This document shows positions 39,924 to 52,500 of a stretch of 64,000 nt of DNA, piece after piece. The translations under genes were made by a program, and so were the position numbers. The stretch spans positions 502,149-566,148 of the forward strand of contig NW_019775769.1 of assembly GCF_001039355.2 (NCBI RefSeq). The letters run 5' to 3'. Source of the DNA: Lingula anatina (Eukaryota > Brachiopoda > Lingulata > Lingulida > Lingulidae). Position 1 is the first letter of the stretch, and each line of letters begins with the position of its first letter. Below the pieces are notes generated by a model, which was given only the letters and a program-made list of their open reading frames with translations, did no database searches and was not told the origin of the DNA.

Positions 39924-42900
39924 AAATAAATAAACTCAGACAAATTATCAACACAAGCTCATAAGTAGGTCCGAGCGTCCTTATTGTTTCTGATTTACGA
40001 CCTTCATAGTTAAACCTCGAAGGTAAGGCACGCATGATCACTTTATCTAACCGGAGCAAGGTGGAGATTGCCTGATTGGTGATAGTATCCCCACTCTCCC
40101 TCCCCCTGTGCTGCAGCGTTCTCATCGTGCCTGTCGCCGTTATCTCGAGTCCCTTAAAGTTGGGTTAATTCTTAACCAGAGTACCCGAATTTCGATGTCT
40201 CGACTTGACACGGATTGTTTTGTACTCAAGTTTTTGTTGAAGTTTGAACACCTGGGAAGAAAGCGTGGACCTTCGTGACAGGTGAAAATGTTTGTGCGCG
40301 CGCGTGCGTTTTGAAAGAGGGAGGGGTGTAGAGATGAATATAGGGAGGAATGGAGAAAGGGGTGGAATAAAAAAAAGAGGGGGTAAGTAGGAATGAAATG
40401 AGGGCAGGGGAAGGGAGACAAAATAAGAGAAGAGGGAGATTTGAAGAAGCACCGAGATAAAAATTAAATCCAAACCAGTTCATGAAAAGTGAAATTCAGG
40501 ACAACAACCAACCTTTAAGATTTAACCAAAACCTTGATACATGGTCGCACGCAGAATGACGTCATAAAAACTAAACCAAATTGCCACAACGTGATTATCA
40601 CCTGCAGGCTTGTCGTGATTTGCAACAAAAAGATAATTTCTACAGGATCGTCTGCACTATCCACAAAAAGATCAAAGAAATCACGGCTACCTTGTGTTTT
40701 ACACTTTGAATCACGAACCACAACAAAGGTACGAGCACCAAGGAAAAAGGGAAAAATGACGTCATAAGCCATTATCTCCCATCAGACTTATTCCGAATCG
40801 TGAAAAGATATAACTTTTGAAAAACAAGTTACTTAACCAAAGTTCAGATTGTTAAAAAATATGGTGTGGCAGTACTGTGTAGTGGTAGCCTGTCACACCG
40901 TGACGGTGCACTTGATACGAATCGCACGGTTCAAAAATTGAACGGGGGAAGCATCACTCCTTTTGACACCACTTATTTAACTACAAATCTTTGATCCTTG
41001 TTTCTCATTAAACAAAAATTCACCATTAGTATATTAATAAATCGATTAATCACACAGTTATGAGTAAGTTGTTATACATGTAGATTTTATTAATTTACTG
41101 ATCAATTGATTCATAAATTATATTGATTCCATTTACATTTATCTATTGGCTCCTGCAAAAATCAGAAAAAAAATCTGTTTAAGCTTTCCTGCTCTTTGCT
41201 TTCATGTTTTCTTAACTTGCTTTAATTGTTTATATTTTCTCCCCATAAATGGATAATATTTTCTTCTTGGATGAATATGGAGTGACGTTTGAGTTGTTTA
41301 CAACTCCCCATTTAGATCTAGATCACAGATAGTCGTGCGCACTTCACGCATTTATGTAGTTATTACGGTACTTAAGACGCCGAGATAAGAACCGGGCCTG
41401 TGTTGTTTACAAAAACCTTGATCGCTTCTAGGGTTTTAAAAACATATCATATTTTTGCATCCTAAATTACTCCTTGTTATTTAAATTATGTTGATTATGT
41501 TAATGATGACAGCGATTCCTATATGTAACAGTGAGCATATATGGCTTGCGTTATGCACAACAACCTGNGTGATAACAGCGAGGCATGCGGCTGAATCCAT
41601 GTCGTGCTCTGATAGCTGCCCACCCCGTATTACATGTACACAAATTGTGTTCCGTAGAACATGTGACAAGATGATCAGCGGGATTCATTACACCTGATCG
41701 CTGGTTTTGGTGCGGATTTTAAGGAGCAATAGTCTTGTGATCTGATCCGCCTCCCCGCCCATTATCAGGGCTTGTTTTCCAGATATTTATAGAACGTTGT
41801 GGTATGGACTGGTTTGGGGTATTTTTGCTCTAGGGTCTTCATCATTTTCATCCCCGCCTCTCTCTTTCTCTCTCTCGCAACCCCCCCCTCTTTCTCTCTC
41901 TCTCTCTCTCTCTCAGCAAAATAAATAAACTCAGACAAGTTATCAACACAAGCTCATAAGTAGGTCCGAGCGTCCTTATTGTTTCTGATTTACGACCTTC
42001 ATACATAAAAGGTAAGGCACGCATGATCACTTTATCTAACCGGAGCAAGGTGGAGATTGCCTGATTGGTGATAGTATCCCCCCCTCTCCCTCCTACTGTG
42101 CCGCGGCGTTCTCACCGTGCCTGTCGCCGTTATCTCGAGTCCCTTAAAGTTGGGTTAATTCTTAACCAGAGTACCCGAATTTCGATGTCTCGACTTGACA
42201 CGAATTGTTTTGTACCCAAGTTTTTTGTTGAAGTTTGAACACCTGGGAAGAAAGCGTGGAGCTTCGTAAAAATGTGTGTCGGTCCTCGTGCGTTTTGTGA
42301 AAGAGGGAGGGGGGGGGGGGTAAAGACGAATATAGGGAGGGATTGAGAAAAGGGTGGAATAAAAAAAAAGAGGGGGTAAGGAGGAATGAAATGAGGGCAG
42401 GGGGAGGGAGACAAAATAAAAGAAAGGGGGAGATTTAAAGAAGCACCGGGATAAAAATTAAATCCAAACCATTTCATGAAAAGTGAAATTCAGGACAATA
42501 ACCAACCTTTAAGATTTAACCAAAAGCCTGACACATGGTCGCACGCAGGGTGACGTCATAAAAACTACACCAAGTTGCCACGACGTAATTATTACCTACA
42601 GGCTTGCCGTGATTTGCAACAAAAAAAGGTAATTTCTACATGCTCGTCTGCACTATCCACAAAAAGATCAAAGAAATCACGGCTACCTTGTGTTTTACAC
42701 TTTGAATCACGAACCACAACAAAGGTACGAGCCACCAAGGAAAAAGGGAGAAATGACGTCATATGACATTATCTCCAATCAGACTTGTTCCGAATCGTGA
42801 AAAGATAACTTTTGAAAAACAAGTTACTTAACCAAAGTTCAGATTGTTAAAAAATATGGTGTGGCAGTACTGTGTAGTGGTAGCAGGTCACAACGTGACG

Positions 42901-44848
42901 GTGCACTTGATACGGTTCACACAGTACAAAAAACTGAACGAAGGAAGTATCATTCCTTTTGGCAACATTTATTGAAATGCAATTCGTTGTTATTCGTTTA
43001 TCATTTTTAAAAAGTTTTTCACCATTAGTATATTAATAAATAGATTAATCACACAGTGATGAGTAAGTTGTTATAGATATAATTAATTTACTGATCAATT
43101 GAGTCATAAATTATTTATTATATTGATTTCATTTACATTTATCTTTTGGCTCCTGCAAAAATCAGGACAAAAATCTGTTGCAGCTTTCCTGCTCTTTGCT
43201 TTCATGTTTTCCTAACCTGCTTTAATTGTTTATATTTTCTTCCCATAAATGGATAATATTTTCTTCTTGGATGAATATGGAGTGACGTTTGAGTTGTTTA
43301 CAACTCCCCATTTAGATCTAGATCACAGATAGTCGCGCACACTTCACGCATTTATGTAGTTATTACGGTACTTAAGATGCCGAGATAAGAACCGGGCCTG
43401 TGTTGTTTACAAAACCTTGATCGCTACTGGGGTTTTAAAAATATATCATATTTTTGCATCCTAAATTACTCCTTGTTATTTAAATTATGTTGATTATGTT
43501 AATGATGACAGCGATTCCTATATGTAACAGTGAGCATATACGGCTTGCGTTATGCACAACAACCTGGTCGGTTAAAAATCTACCCAAAAAATTATTGGAA
43601 AAACCTTGTGTGATTTACCACACGCTGTGTTACCGCAGTGTCATCAAAAGGAGTCTTTGTGTGTTCAGTGACATGTAATTTTTGTTATCTTTTTTTTTTT
43701 TTTTTGCAGTCTGCCTATTTAATCCCCCTTGACTCCTATGGCCACTTGTTATGCTGTATCGATTATTCTGTGCAACTTTTTCTTGTATTTTTTTACTGCT
43801 TTTTTATAGGTGCGTATCTTTTCAACACACATGCAAGTGCGTGTTTTCTTTTCTAAATTGTTTTCCAAAAACAATCAAACAATCTTAAACATTTTTAAGA
43901 CTTCTTTAGTATCAGCTATTGTCTTAAAGTCTTAAAAATTGTTATAACGTTATTTGGAAAAAATCAGAATAAAACAAGAAAAAATGGAATATATCTGATT
44001 TGTTTACCTGGTATCGCCAGCACAGCGTAGGGATTTATTGTCACCGGCCAGAAGATCTTCCTCAGGGCACTTATCCATCCCTGGGCCTCGGTCTCGCTCT
44101 CCCCGGCCAAACACAACACACTCTCGTCCTCCTGTATCTCAAAGGCGTACGAGTGGCTCTTGGACTTAATTCTCTGAATGCTACACACGTTTTCCAAGTA
44201 CATCGTCAACTTGTCTGCCTGCCTTTTGCGGCTGCCCTCCTCGTCTTGAAAAATCTCGAGTCGGGCCAGGAATTTTCCGGCCGAAAGATCGCTCATCTGA
44301 TGGAGGACCAGCCATTTTCTTTTCCACGCCTGAAATGTAGATACAATTTATTTATTTATTTTTATTTATTTATTTATTCGGCTATTAAATATATCACATT
44401 ATATCATATCTTATTATAAGTTTTAAGAATATTTGCTCAAGTAAGACGTTTCCAGAAGAGACCATCCTCGTTCAAAACCTAGAACCCAATGAAACATGAA
44501 GCAGGGGTCCTAGGTTAAACAACGGGGTCAACCTGGTGCTGCCGGTCAGGTTTTGTTTACCAGCTTGAGATCATTGGTCCTCAATTTTAAAATGGCTTAA
44601 CTATGGTAAAAAAATCAAATATTAGCAAACGTTGCCTTGAAAGTGGAATCCAAAGCGATTATGGATTTTCAATGTATTAGTGCATTTTTTTTGGAACCAA
44701 TGTCCTCACATGCCTCTTTATTTTCAAATGAGGTGGTCAAAAAATTATGGAAGTACATCAGCCTTACCTTAATTCTAATCCCTCTTCCCTTGGCCGGCTG
44801 TTTGACATCCAGATACCCAGCCTTCTCCACGGGCTTACACTGGCTCAT
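35415..44848 (-). CDS. DOK-family PH-PTB adaptor with C-terminal YxxM motifs
   Basis: Four minus-strand exons: 44768-44848, 44008-44329, 37843-38062, 35415-37551. Phases match and the product is 919 residues. Residues 8-127 form a PH domain (AWKRKWLVLH, then EAQGWISALRKIFWP with the invariant C-terminal Trp). Residues 136-240 form an IRS-type PTB domain (SLSGHYFLTVTPLSV; IQAGENSATGIGEFHLFTPE). The long, Ser/Pro-rich tail carries SH3-ligand-like PPTPPRPKK and PPTPPRRQT and likely phosphotyrosine sites: YHRL, YSHI, YEEL and, near the C-terminus, Y890 (YMDM) and Y900 (YVDM). DOK and IRS proteins are membrane-recruited scaffolds downstream of receptor tyrosine kinases; YxxM recruits PI3-kinase p85. 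The PTB sequence looks more DOK-like than IRS-like, but the paired YxxM is IRS/Chico-like. The tail is much longer than that of vertebrate DOK1 (about 480 residues in all). Start: the first ATG of the PH exon; 5' UTR exons were not resolved. Confidence 0.88.
39708..39809. mobile_element. 102-bp presence/absence insertion in copy A
   Basis: Absent from the same place in copy B. It begins with (ATA)n and is flanked by direct TTTATA repeats, as a target-site duplication would be. It is too short to classify; microsatellite-mediated insertion is an alternative. Confidence 0.35.
39871..39919. repeat. (CT)n microsatellite in copy A of the 2-kb duplication
   Basis: Uninterrupted CT repeats. The matching place in copy B (about 41853-41913) is interrupted by CGCAACCCCCC, a length polymorphism between copies. 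Confidence 0.93.
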
Positions 44849-47800
44849 GGGAGACGATTTCGGTGGCAATATATCCCTGGTGTAGTCCGTCCTATACCCC
44901 AACCAATTCTGGAATCTGCTGAGGTTTGACCTATTTTTGGAGGTTGTTGTTTTCAGAAATTCACTAGAGTCTGCTAAAGTTGACCTATTATTGAGGTTGT
45001 TGTTTTCAGAAATCCTCTGCTGAACTGGCAGTGGCAGTCACGGGACAAGGGGGGAGTAAACAGCTGTAACTTCTCTGACCTATATAAAAGGAAACAATTA
45101 AGTAAAGTCATCGTCCTCTGCTATTGGGATTTGATTGAAAAAATTCAATAACTTTGAACGAAGATTGCGCTGCTGTCATAGGAAAAGCATAGTTTCGTTC
45201 TCTTATGAAAGAGTAGACCGTATATCATTGGACCGTACACATTACTCAATAGACGACCTTGTGATTATTGAGGCGTTACATAACGTGTTTTATAATGAAA
45301 GTTCCAAAGAGATATTTGCACATTACATCTAATGAAAAGTCCACGACCGACTAGATGTCTGAAAACAACCGTTAAAAATTTCAATCGACAGCAAATCACA
45401 TCATTTTTTGACAATCAGGAAGTTTGAATAACACCCGTAAACAAACACTAAAACGTCAATAATACAATACATATAGGTCTTTTGATTAGGACGTCGAACT
45501 TTCAACCTTTAATCCCGCTTTAAATTACGACGTGTATCCAAATTAACGCATTTGACATACCTTAATTAAAAACTGACCAGTGCGTCCAGTGCCTTTCAGC
45601 GACGTCTCTCGCCCCTCTATCCTTCATAAAATTCTACAAGATGGTCACTTGAAAAACGTCCGATGTGTTCAAACGTCAGTTTATAAGTCCTTCAGCTAGA
45701 GTGGGTGACACAGATTTCAGAGGAGGGGGACGATCCAATACCTCGTCGTTACAGGCGCGATACGATAAGATAAACCGAGCACGTGGCTAACGAGTATCTA
45801 CAAAACGCGTCGCCTTATTTTCTACTAGATGACATCAAAATCTCAAAACTTTAACGTAATGCCAACATAAAAATGCCCCTCTATATCAATAAATGAACAA
45901 TAAAAGACATAAAGTAGCTGAGAAAAAATGCCACGTTCATGACTTAAAAGAGTTGATTGTTTGATGTAAGCTAAAATGGCGCATTTTTTCGGATTTTATC
46001 GTAGTCGGTGCCTGTGTTGGAATCTACAGTGACGAAACCGCCATACCGTAACGGGACGCAGATAAACGGTATCAGAGGTACACACCAATTAACAGGATTC
46101 GTAAATAACCTCCAACAGAGAGGTGGAAGAATATTTTCTTTGATGCCCCCTTGTTTACTGATTTTTTTTTTAGCCCGTGGGGGATAATGTTGATGAAATT
46201 GCTAAAAATCTTGGGCTCGGTGATATGATGACATCGTCCTTGTCCTAAAATTGTTTGTAATTTTTTTTTTTTTTTTTTTTTGGCATAATAAGAATAAACT
46301 GTACTTTTTATTAAATCTTACACGATTTTTAAATTTTTTAATCAATTTTATGATTGTATCCATGCTCCACTTCATGGAATATTTTGGGTTTTCGGATTCA
46401 AGCGCATGCTAATTTTCACCAAATTTCAGTGGAAACGTCTTGGCATCAAATGAAAAAAGTAATTATGAAGTATTTTCATAAAAAGTTAAATTTTCTCGCT
46501 TTCTCTACTCTTACCCTTTATCATTATTACACACGCCTATTCTAACAAGTCTGTTTCCCTTAAGATAAATCAAATTATTTATTCATTATTAGCGAATTTA
46601 ATTTAGTAAGCGAGAAGCCCAGTGCCTTGATTTTCAGCAACTGGAAAAGGCACAGACATGCCCATTATATGATAAAGATGGGGTTTCCGTACGTTTCCAG
46701 AAAGTAACTATGAATCCCAGGGCGAAACACGACCACTTTGCAATATCAACCGGTGTGACAGAAATGGTAGTCCACTAGGCGGTTCACTATTAGTTTGTAC
46801 ATGTGACATTCGTCCCACATACTATCCCTTATACTCCGACTTACCCTTGGCTGTACCAATCATACTAGGGCTGTCATTCCTGTCGCACAGGCGTGAAAAT
46901 TGCAGTAGTTGTGACAGTGCGAATACAGCATTCTCAACAGATATGTACATCTCTGGTCATCGCCTACATGAAGATTTGAATCGAGCTTCATTCACATAGT
47001 CATTTATATTCAACAATTCACATTAGTACAGCAATACCAAGATTTCTAAATTGTTCCGAAATATTTTGAATTGTTCAGTTCTTGTTACCTTCATACGCTC
47101 TACTGAAATGTGTAAGCTCTGAGAGAAAGGAACGGTTCGCATAAAAAAGAAGGAAAAAATAGAAGGCATTGCTCTTTTAAGAAAGTCTGGCTGTCCCCAC
47201 CTTTCGTTATATTATCGTTTTATGTGTATGAGGCTATATTTATTGCCATTTAAGATGTAGATTACTTTTTTTTGGGGGGGGGGGGTGAATGTTTGTTTTA
47301 TTTATTTATTTATTCATTTATCTATTTATTTATTTTGCTAAAATTATCATGGAAACTTGGAAATTGATACCTGGAATATTTTTATTTTGGATCTAAGACT
47401 AGTTTTGAGCTATAGTTACTCTATTTAATGGACTACTGCGCGTTTATCCTTAAATGACGTAAACCAAAATTTTAGTCTAAACGTGAAGTAAAACTTTCGG
47501 TCTTTTGCCCCCGTATTTGATATGGTATACATGTAGACCGCTCACCTGTCTATTACCAGTTTAACCGTAATGGTTTGGTTCGTTCCGACATGACAGATAT
47601 ACAGATACTGTCTCCACATGGTGCCTTCTCTGACAATCATAGAAATCCTAAGACTATATAAGAGATCTTCTGTTTACCTCACATGACAGAGAAGTAGCTC
47701 AATTCTTTATGCAAATGTGAAATACCTGCACTTTAGTTAAAACTTTTGGAGGCACCCCCCCCCCCTTAAAATGTAAAACGAGCGAAACGAGCCAAAAACC

Positions 47801-48723
47801 AGGCTATTTTTTCCCAGTCTTGTGCCTTTCATAGCCTAGCGTGCTGTTTTATACAAAGACTATATCTATTAATCTTGCACCCCTATCGCCCCCCCTCCAA
47901 ACACCTGGTTCCGCCAGTGAAAACCAATGAGATTGTAGAAAGGTTGAGTTTTTTTAAGGTCAAGTTGAGGTCAGGCTGAGGTCATGTGATCGCGCGTGCG
48001 GTCATATCACGTGTTGTTATCTTAAATTACTACCTGAAGCATGGATTAATATGTCTGGGTGAATTTTTTTAAGAGATTAATTTAACACTATGATAAACTT
48101 CAACTTCGCCTCTATAATCTTCTCTTTATCAGTATTATAATGATGGGTTTCTATATATGATTTTAGTATGATGGTGCATTATACAAAATGCTGATGTGCA
48201 TTTGGTTGAAAAAAAGGGGAAATTTGATTGTCGCGACGTGTGCGACCATGTAATTCATCGTTATGAATATTTGAGATGGGCTGCCCGTTTAAAATATTAT
48301 TGTTCTTTGATAAATCTGTTTAAAAACGAGGAAATGTGATATTTATGTCTTTTATGCAGTATATGGGAGTTCAAGAAGCACTACCCAAACCACTGATAAC
48401 AAAGAAAAAAGAGGTCTATAGAGATTTATAGAAATAAGATCTTCTTAAAATATTATGGATATATTTTGTGAAGTACAACAAATCATGCAGAATTAAAAAA
48501 ACTGTGCGAGGGGTATAGTTTTATGAAATCTACGTCCGTTTTGGTATTTTTTTTTTCAGACTTCACCCAATCCTTATCGGCGTATTGCAGGAAAAAAAGA
48601 ATTTGGGACAATCTGATGAAAAAAGACTGAAGCAGTATTTGAAAATTGAACCATGAACATGAGTCCAATGTCCCAAAACGTCATTTTCAACACGCTTGCA
48701 CACGCACACACACACACAGTGCG

Positions 48724-48769
<46 letters not shown>

Positions 48770-49569
48770 GTGGGGGAGGGGTAAGATAGAGAGAGAGAGA
48801 GCATCAGCATAGGTGCAACCAGTCCGATTAGTTATAACTTACATTTAGTCTCAGAATTCTTATCAGTAACAACAATTACATCTTTATATGAGGAAATAAA
48901 AAAAAAATTGGCGGTCAAAAGCTTTCAACCATACAGCGAAGATACATAAAATTATATACATTTACCGATGTGACATAAAATTACGACTTTCACTGTAATC
49001 TTACGTTTTAATAACGGGGCGTTTTAGCCAATCAGGTTGAGTCGATGATATTTTTCCCGATAACTTACGAAGTTAACTGTATTCTCTCAAGTGCCGAGCA
49101 CTGCTGAAAAGGAGAGATCGTCCTTTTTATTCTCACAGAGGAAAAGCGCCGCGTGAAGGGATAGGGGAGATACTCAGAGCAGGATTAATATTTCAAAGTT
49201 CCTGATATAAAATAAAAAGGTAATGTAAATGTTAAACCTAGAGAAGTAGAACAGCCGAGCCAAAGCAGTAGATAAAACCGATGATGAGAAATGAATATTC
49301 AAGGAAAATTGTATATTGCGTATAAAGCGTAAATAAAAAGATAAATAAAATGTATAAAAGGCACGGAGAGAGACAGAGAAGGAGTTATCAGTTTGTATTA
49401 TACCACTGTCATAAAAAAGTTTTCCAGAATGGGAGAACAACCAAGATATTTTAACATTTCTAGTAATCATTCAGTATTTACAGTTTTAATCAAACCGTTT
49501 ACAATGAAGAGTCTTTTTTATCAATAATGGAATTTATGCTATGACCGTTGTTAACGTTTAATATTTCAG
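44849..49569. other. Intergenic region between divergent DOK-like and Tyr-rich genes
   Basis: The 4.7 kb between the two ATGs should hold both promoters and any 5' UTR exons. I see poly-T (46260-46281), a TTTA microsatellite near 47295-47335, poly-G and GA repeats, and no credible coding ORF. Confidence 0.5.
48716..48802. repeat. (GA)n microsatellite with CA repeat
   Basis: CA repeats near 48705, then (GA)n at 48726-48768 and a shorter GA run at 48788-48801. Confidence 0.93.
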
Positions 49570-52500
49570 ATGTTTCTCGGCCAATATTTCCCGCCACTTG
49601 CCTTGGTCGTCTGTTTGTTCGGACGCTGCACGGAAGGAGCGGAAAGACGTAAGTGTCATACAACGTCCAGACCTTGTTTCACGAAATAACCTTAATTTTT
49701 ATTAATTTATACGGCTCACATGTGCAACTACGTTTAGTCGACCAAATAATGTTGGTCTAAGAGATCCGAGTAATATCAATCTATTGATACGAATGGACTG
49801 CTGCCACTTCTGAGAGTAAAACCATTACTGATAAAACATTTACTTCTCCTCGCGTCTCTCGTGTATAATACTCATAGTTAAAATGTTGTTGGCTAAGTTT
49901 TTCTTAAAATTGAAAAAAAAAAAAGACGAGGTAAGCGGCCTTTGAGATTCTCTTTGAGATCATCAGACCTTACTGTGCCTGTTTCATACAAGTACTTAAG
50001 CCCTATAATTGGTGTTAACTTTAAGACCAAAAAAGTAGTAAACTATTACCAAACATAAATCATTTTAAGAAAAATACTACTTCTGTATTATTTTAAGAGA
50101 CATGCCGAATGTTTCAAACCAACACTTGCCTTTTAAGCTAAAAACCATAGATTCATCTTGAACTGAACTACACCAAATTTTAGGTCTATACAATTAGACA
50201 AAATTTCCTGCTAAATTTTTTAAAGTTTTTCTGTAAAACCGGCCACAGTTTAATAAGCTAGGTATGATTCTATCAGGTCTTATGGAAACGTGCGACCCCC
50301 AGCAGGATATCTGCATTGCTAAGTACTCCAGCTGCGAGGCGTGTGTAGGGAATGTGAACGGAGTTCCTTTTGGAATGATCGAGAAGAAAGGCGGAGTGCT
50401 GGAGGTAGTTCATATTTTATTTTAAATCATTATCAATCAATGATAAAGATAATGATGATGTTGATACAATAGCCAAAACCGCTCACAAAATTACTTTCTA
50501 TAAATCCATTTCTGACTTATTATAGTTTTGGGATCCCTCTCGTTATGGAAACAGAGACTGGTAATTTTCCCTGACAATGAGAATTAGAATATTTTGAACC
50601 TAAAAACAGCAATTGTATTAATGGTTATATAATGAATATAAGTATAATGAATATAAGTATACATTGGAAATTAAAGGGATATATCTGTAAATTGCAGAAG
50701 AAATATTCACTTTCGCTATATAAAGGATAAACAGATATCTAAAATGTTCTTTATCGTTGTCGAGTGCATTTGTTATATCATTTCTTTTGACCAGACGTTG
50801 CCGGGTACCAGAGTTTGCTCCTGTTTGCCGGGCTATTCCGCGGTGAGCATGGCGTCTTCTACTGCGCTACTCGCCAGACGGAGGTTTGAGTGCGTTCCTG
50901 GTAAGTGAATTTCATTCGTTCAGTCATTTGCTCTCTCACCCATTCGACCAGTTTCTTTTAGAATTATCAATCTTACTAGTATAAAAATCTAAGATTTTTA
51001 AGGAGTTTTATCTCGTTAGTTTAAATTTAAGCTCACTTTTTATTCTGTTTATTGCATTTTTATCATAAACATGCTCTAAATTAAAATCTGTTAATTTAAG
51101 AGCTCATGACAGATATAATATTTTTTAATGTATATTCTTTAGATTAGCTGTATATTTTTCTTCTCCTTCTTATTGGTACTATTATTAGTATTATTTTTTT
51201 CATGCAGTCACTGGTATATGTATACATGTACATATTATTTATTTTAAAATGTTAATACTTCAACAGTCAAATCAAATAGCCTCCTGGAAACTTCTAAATC
51301 AAAATCACAAGTTCAGAAATAATGATGTACTGAATGTATTTTCATCAATGCATTTCACATTCACAACTCTAAGAATCTGTAGATGCATTCATCACACTAA
51401 ACACAATAAGGCATACGTATCATTGAATGTTTGACCTTTATGAAAAAACAAACCTGGAATATTTTTAACTTTCTCCTTAATCACAACATCAAAATTACAC
51501 AACATCCAATACAGTTGACAAATATATATATAGAGAGAGTTTTTCGGTGTGTGTGTGTTGGGTGTGTATGATACGTTTCTGCTTCTCATAATGGTGATGG
51601 CGATTGAATTTTACTCGTAAGTAAAACAAAAGAAATTTTGAACTCGGGATCTGGTTTAAAAATCATAATTTTACAACAGCTTTGGATAGCATATGCCTTG
51701 CGTATTCAGGGAATATTGTTGAATCTTGGACATGATAACGTTATTATGTCCAAGTTTGAAATATCCAGTTTTTTTAAGTGCACTATATGCCTCTAAATTG
51801 CGTCATAACAAACGCAATGAGTACGATCTCACTTAACACATTCTCCTTCCCATTTGCAGTGGAGGGAAGCACGTGCTTCACCGACGGCGACTGTAACATC
51901 CGGAACTTGGACTGTTTCCCTCTTCTCTCCGTCATGAATACCCTGTTCCAGGGCATCGTCCAGTCCTCGGACTCCATCTTTCCACCGCCAGGGGTCACTG
52001 GCGCCACTTTGACTATCATCCAATTTGTCGCCAACTTCCTGCAACTGATGACGCAGTTTCTGTGCGGTTTTAATCGAATGAATACCATAGATTACAAGTG
52101 CATTTACCAGGCTCCCGCCAAAACCCATAACAGCTATTCTATGGCCAGTCACTACGGGTTTGGATTCACGAAGGGAACACAACAAGGTTACGCCGGGATT
52201 TGTAAGAGAGGTCTGTGAAAGTCTTCTTCTTGTGTAGAAAATGATATTTCTTTCTTTCTTTTTTCTTTCTTTCTTTCCACAAGGGAGTCATCTGTAACGC
52301 GTTTATCCTAACCGGATTAACAATTTAAGTAAAAGTAAAGAAAGATAGAAAAAGAAACAAAATTTTGAGTTTGCTCTTTTGACTATTCACTGAATTCTGG
52401 AATGTTCAGAAGGGATAGAACAAGAGCTTTTCCAGTGCGTTGGTTGAATTTTCATATTTGTGTTTGAAGTATTTTCCTATAAAAGTTACGTTAGTTGGAT

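Larger units (their letters stand above)
39486..43566. repeat. Direct ~2-kb tandem duplication joined by one N
   Basis: Copy A 39486-41567 and copy B 41569-43566 start GTGATAACAG and end ACAACCTG. A single N at 41568 lies exactly at the junction. The copies differ by scattered substitutions, small indels and a 102-bp insertion in copy A. The whole lies in intron 2 of the DOK-like gene. The N makes uncollapsed haplotypes likely. Confidence 0.9.

Noticed and set aside
40515-40772. Minus-strand ORF of 85 codons inside the 2-kb duplication
   Set aside because: The copy in the second unit has a different frame and early stop; no splice signals. Probably intronic chance ORF.
49174-49470. 98-codon minus-strand ORF upstream of the Tyr-rich gene
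   Set aside because: AT-rich Phe/Ile/Leu composition, no start context or splice sites.
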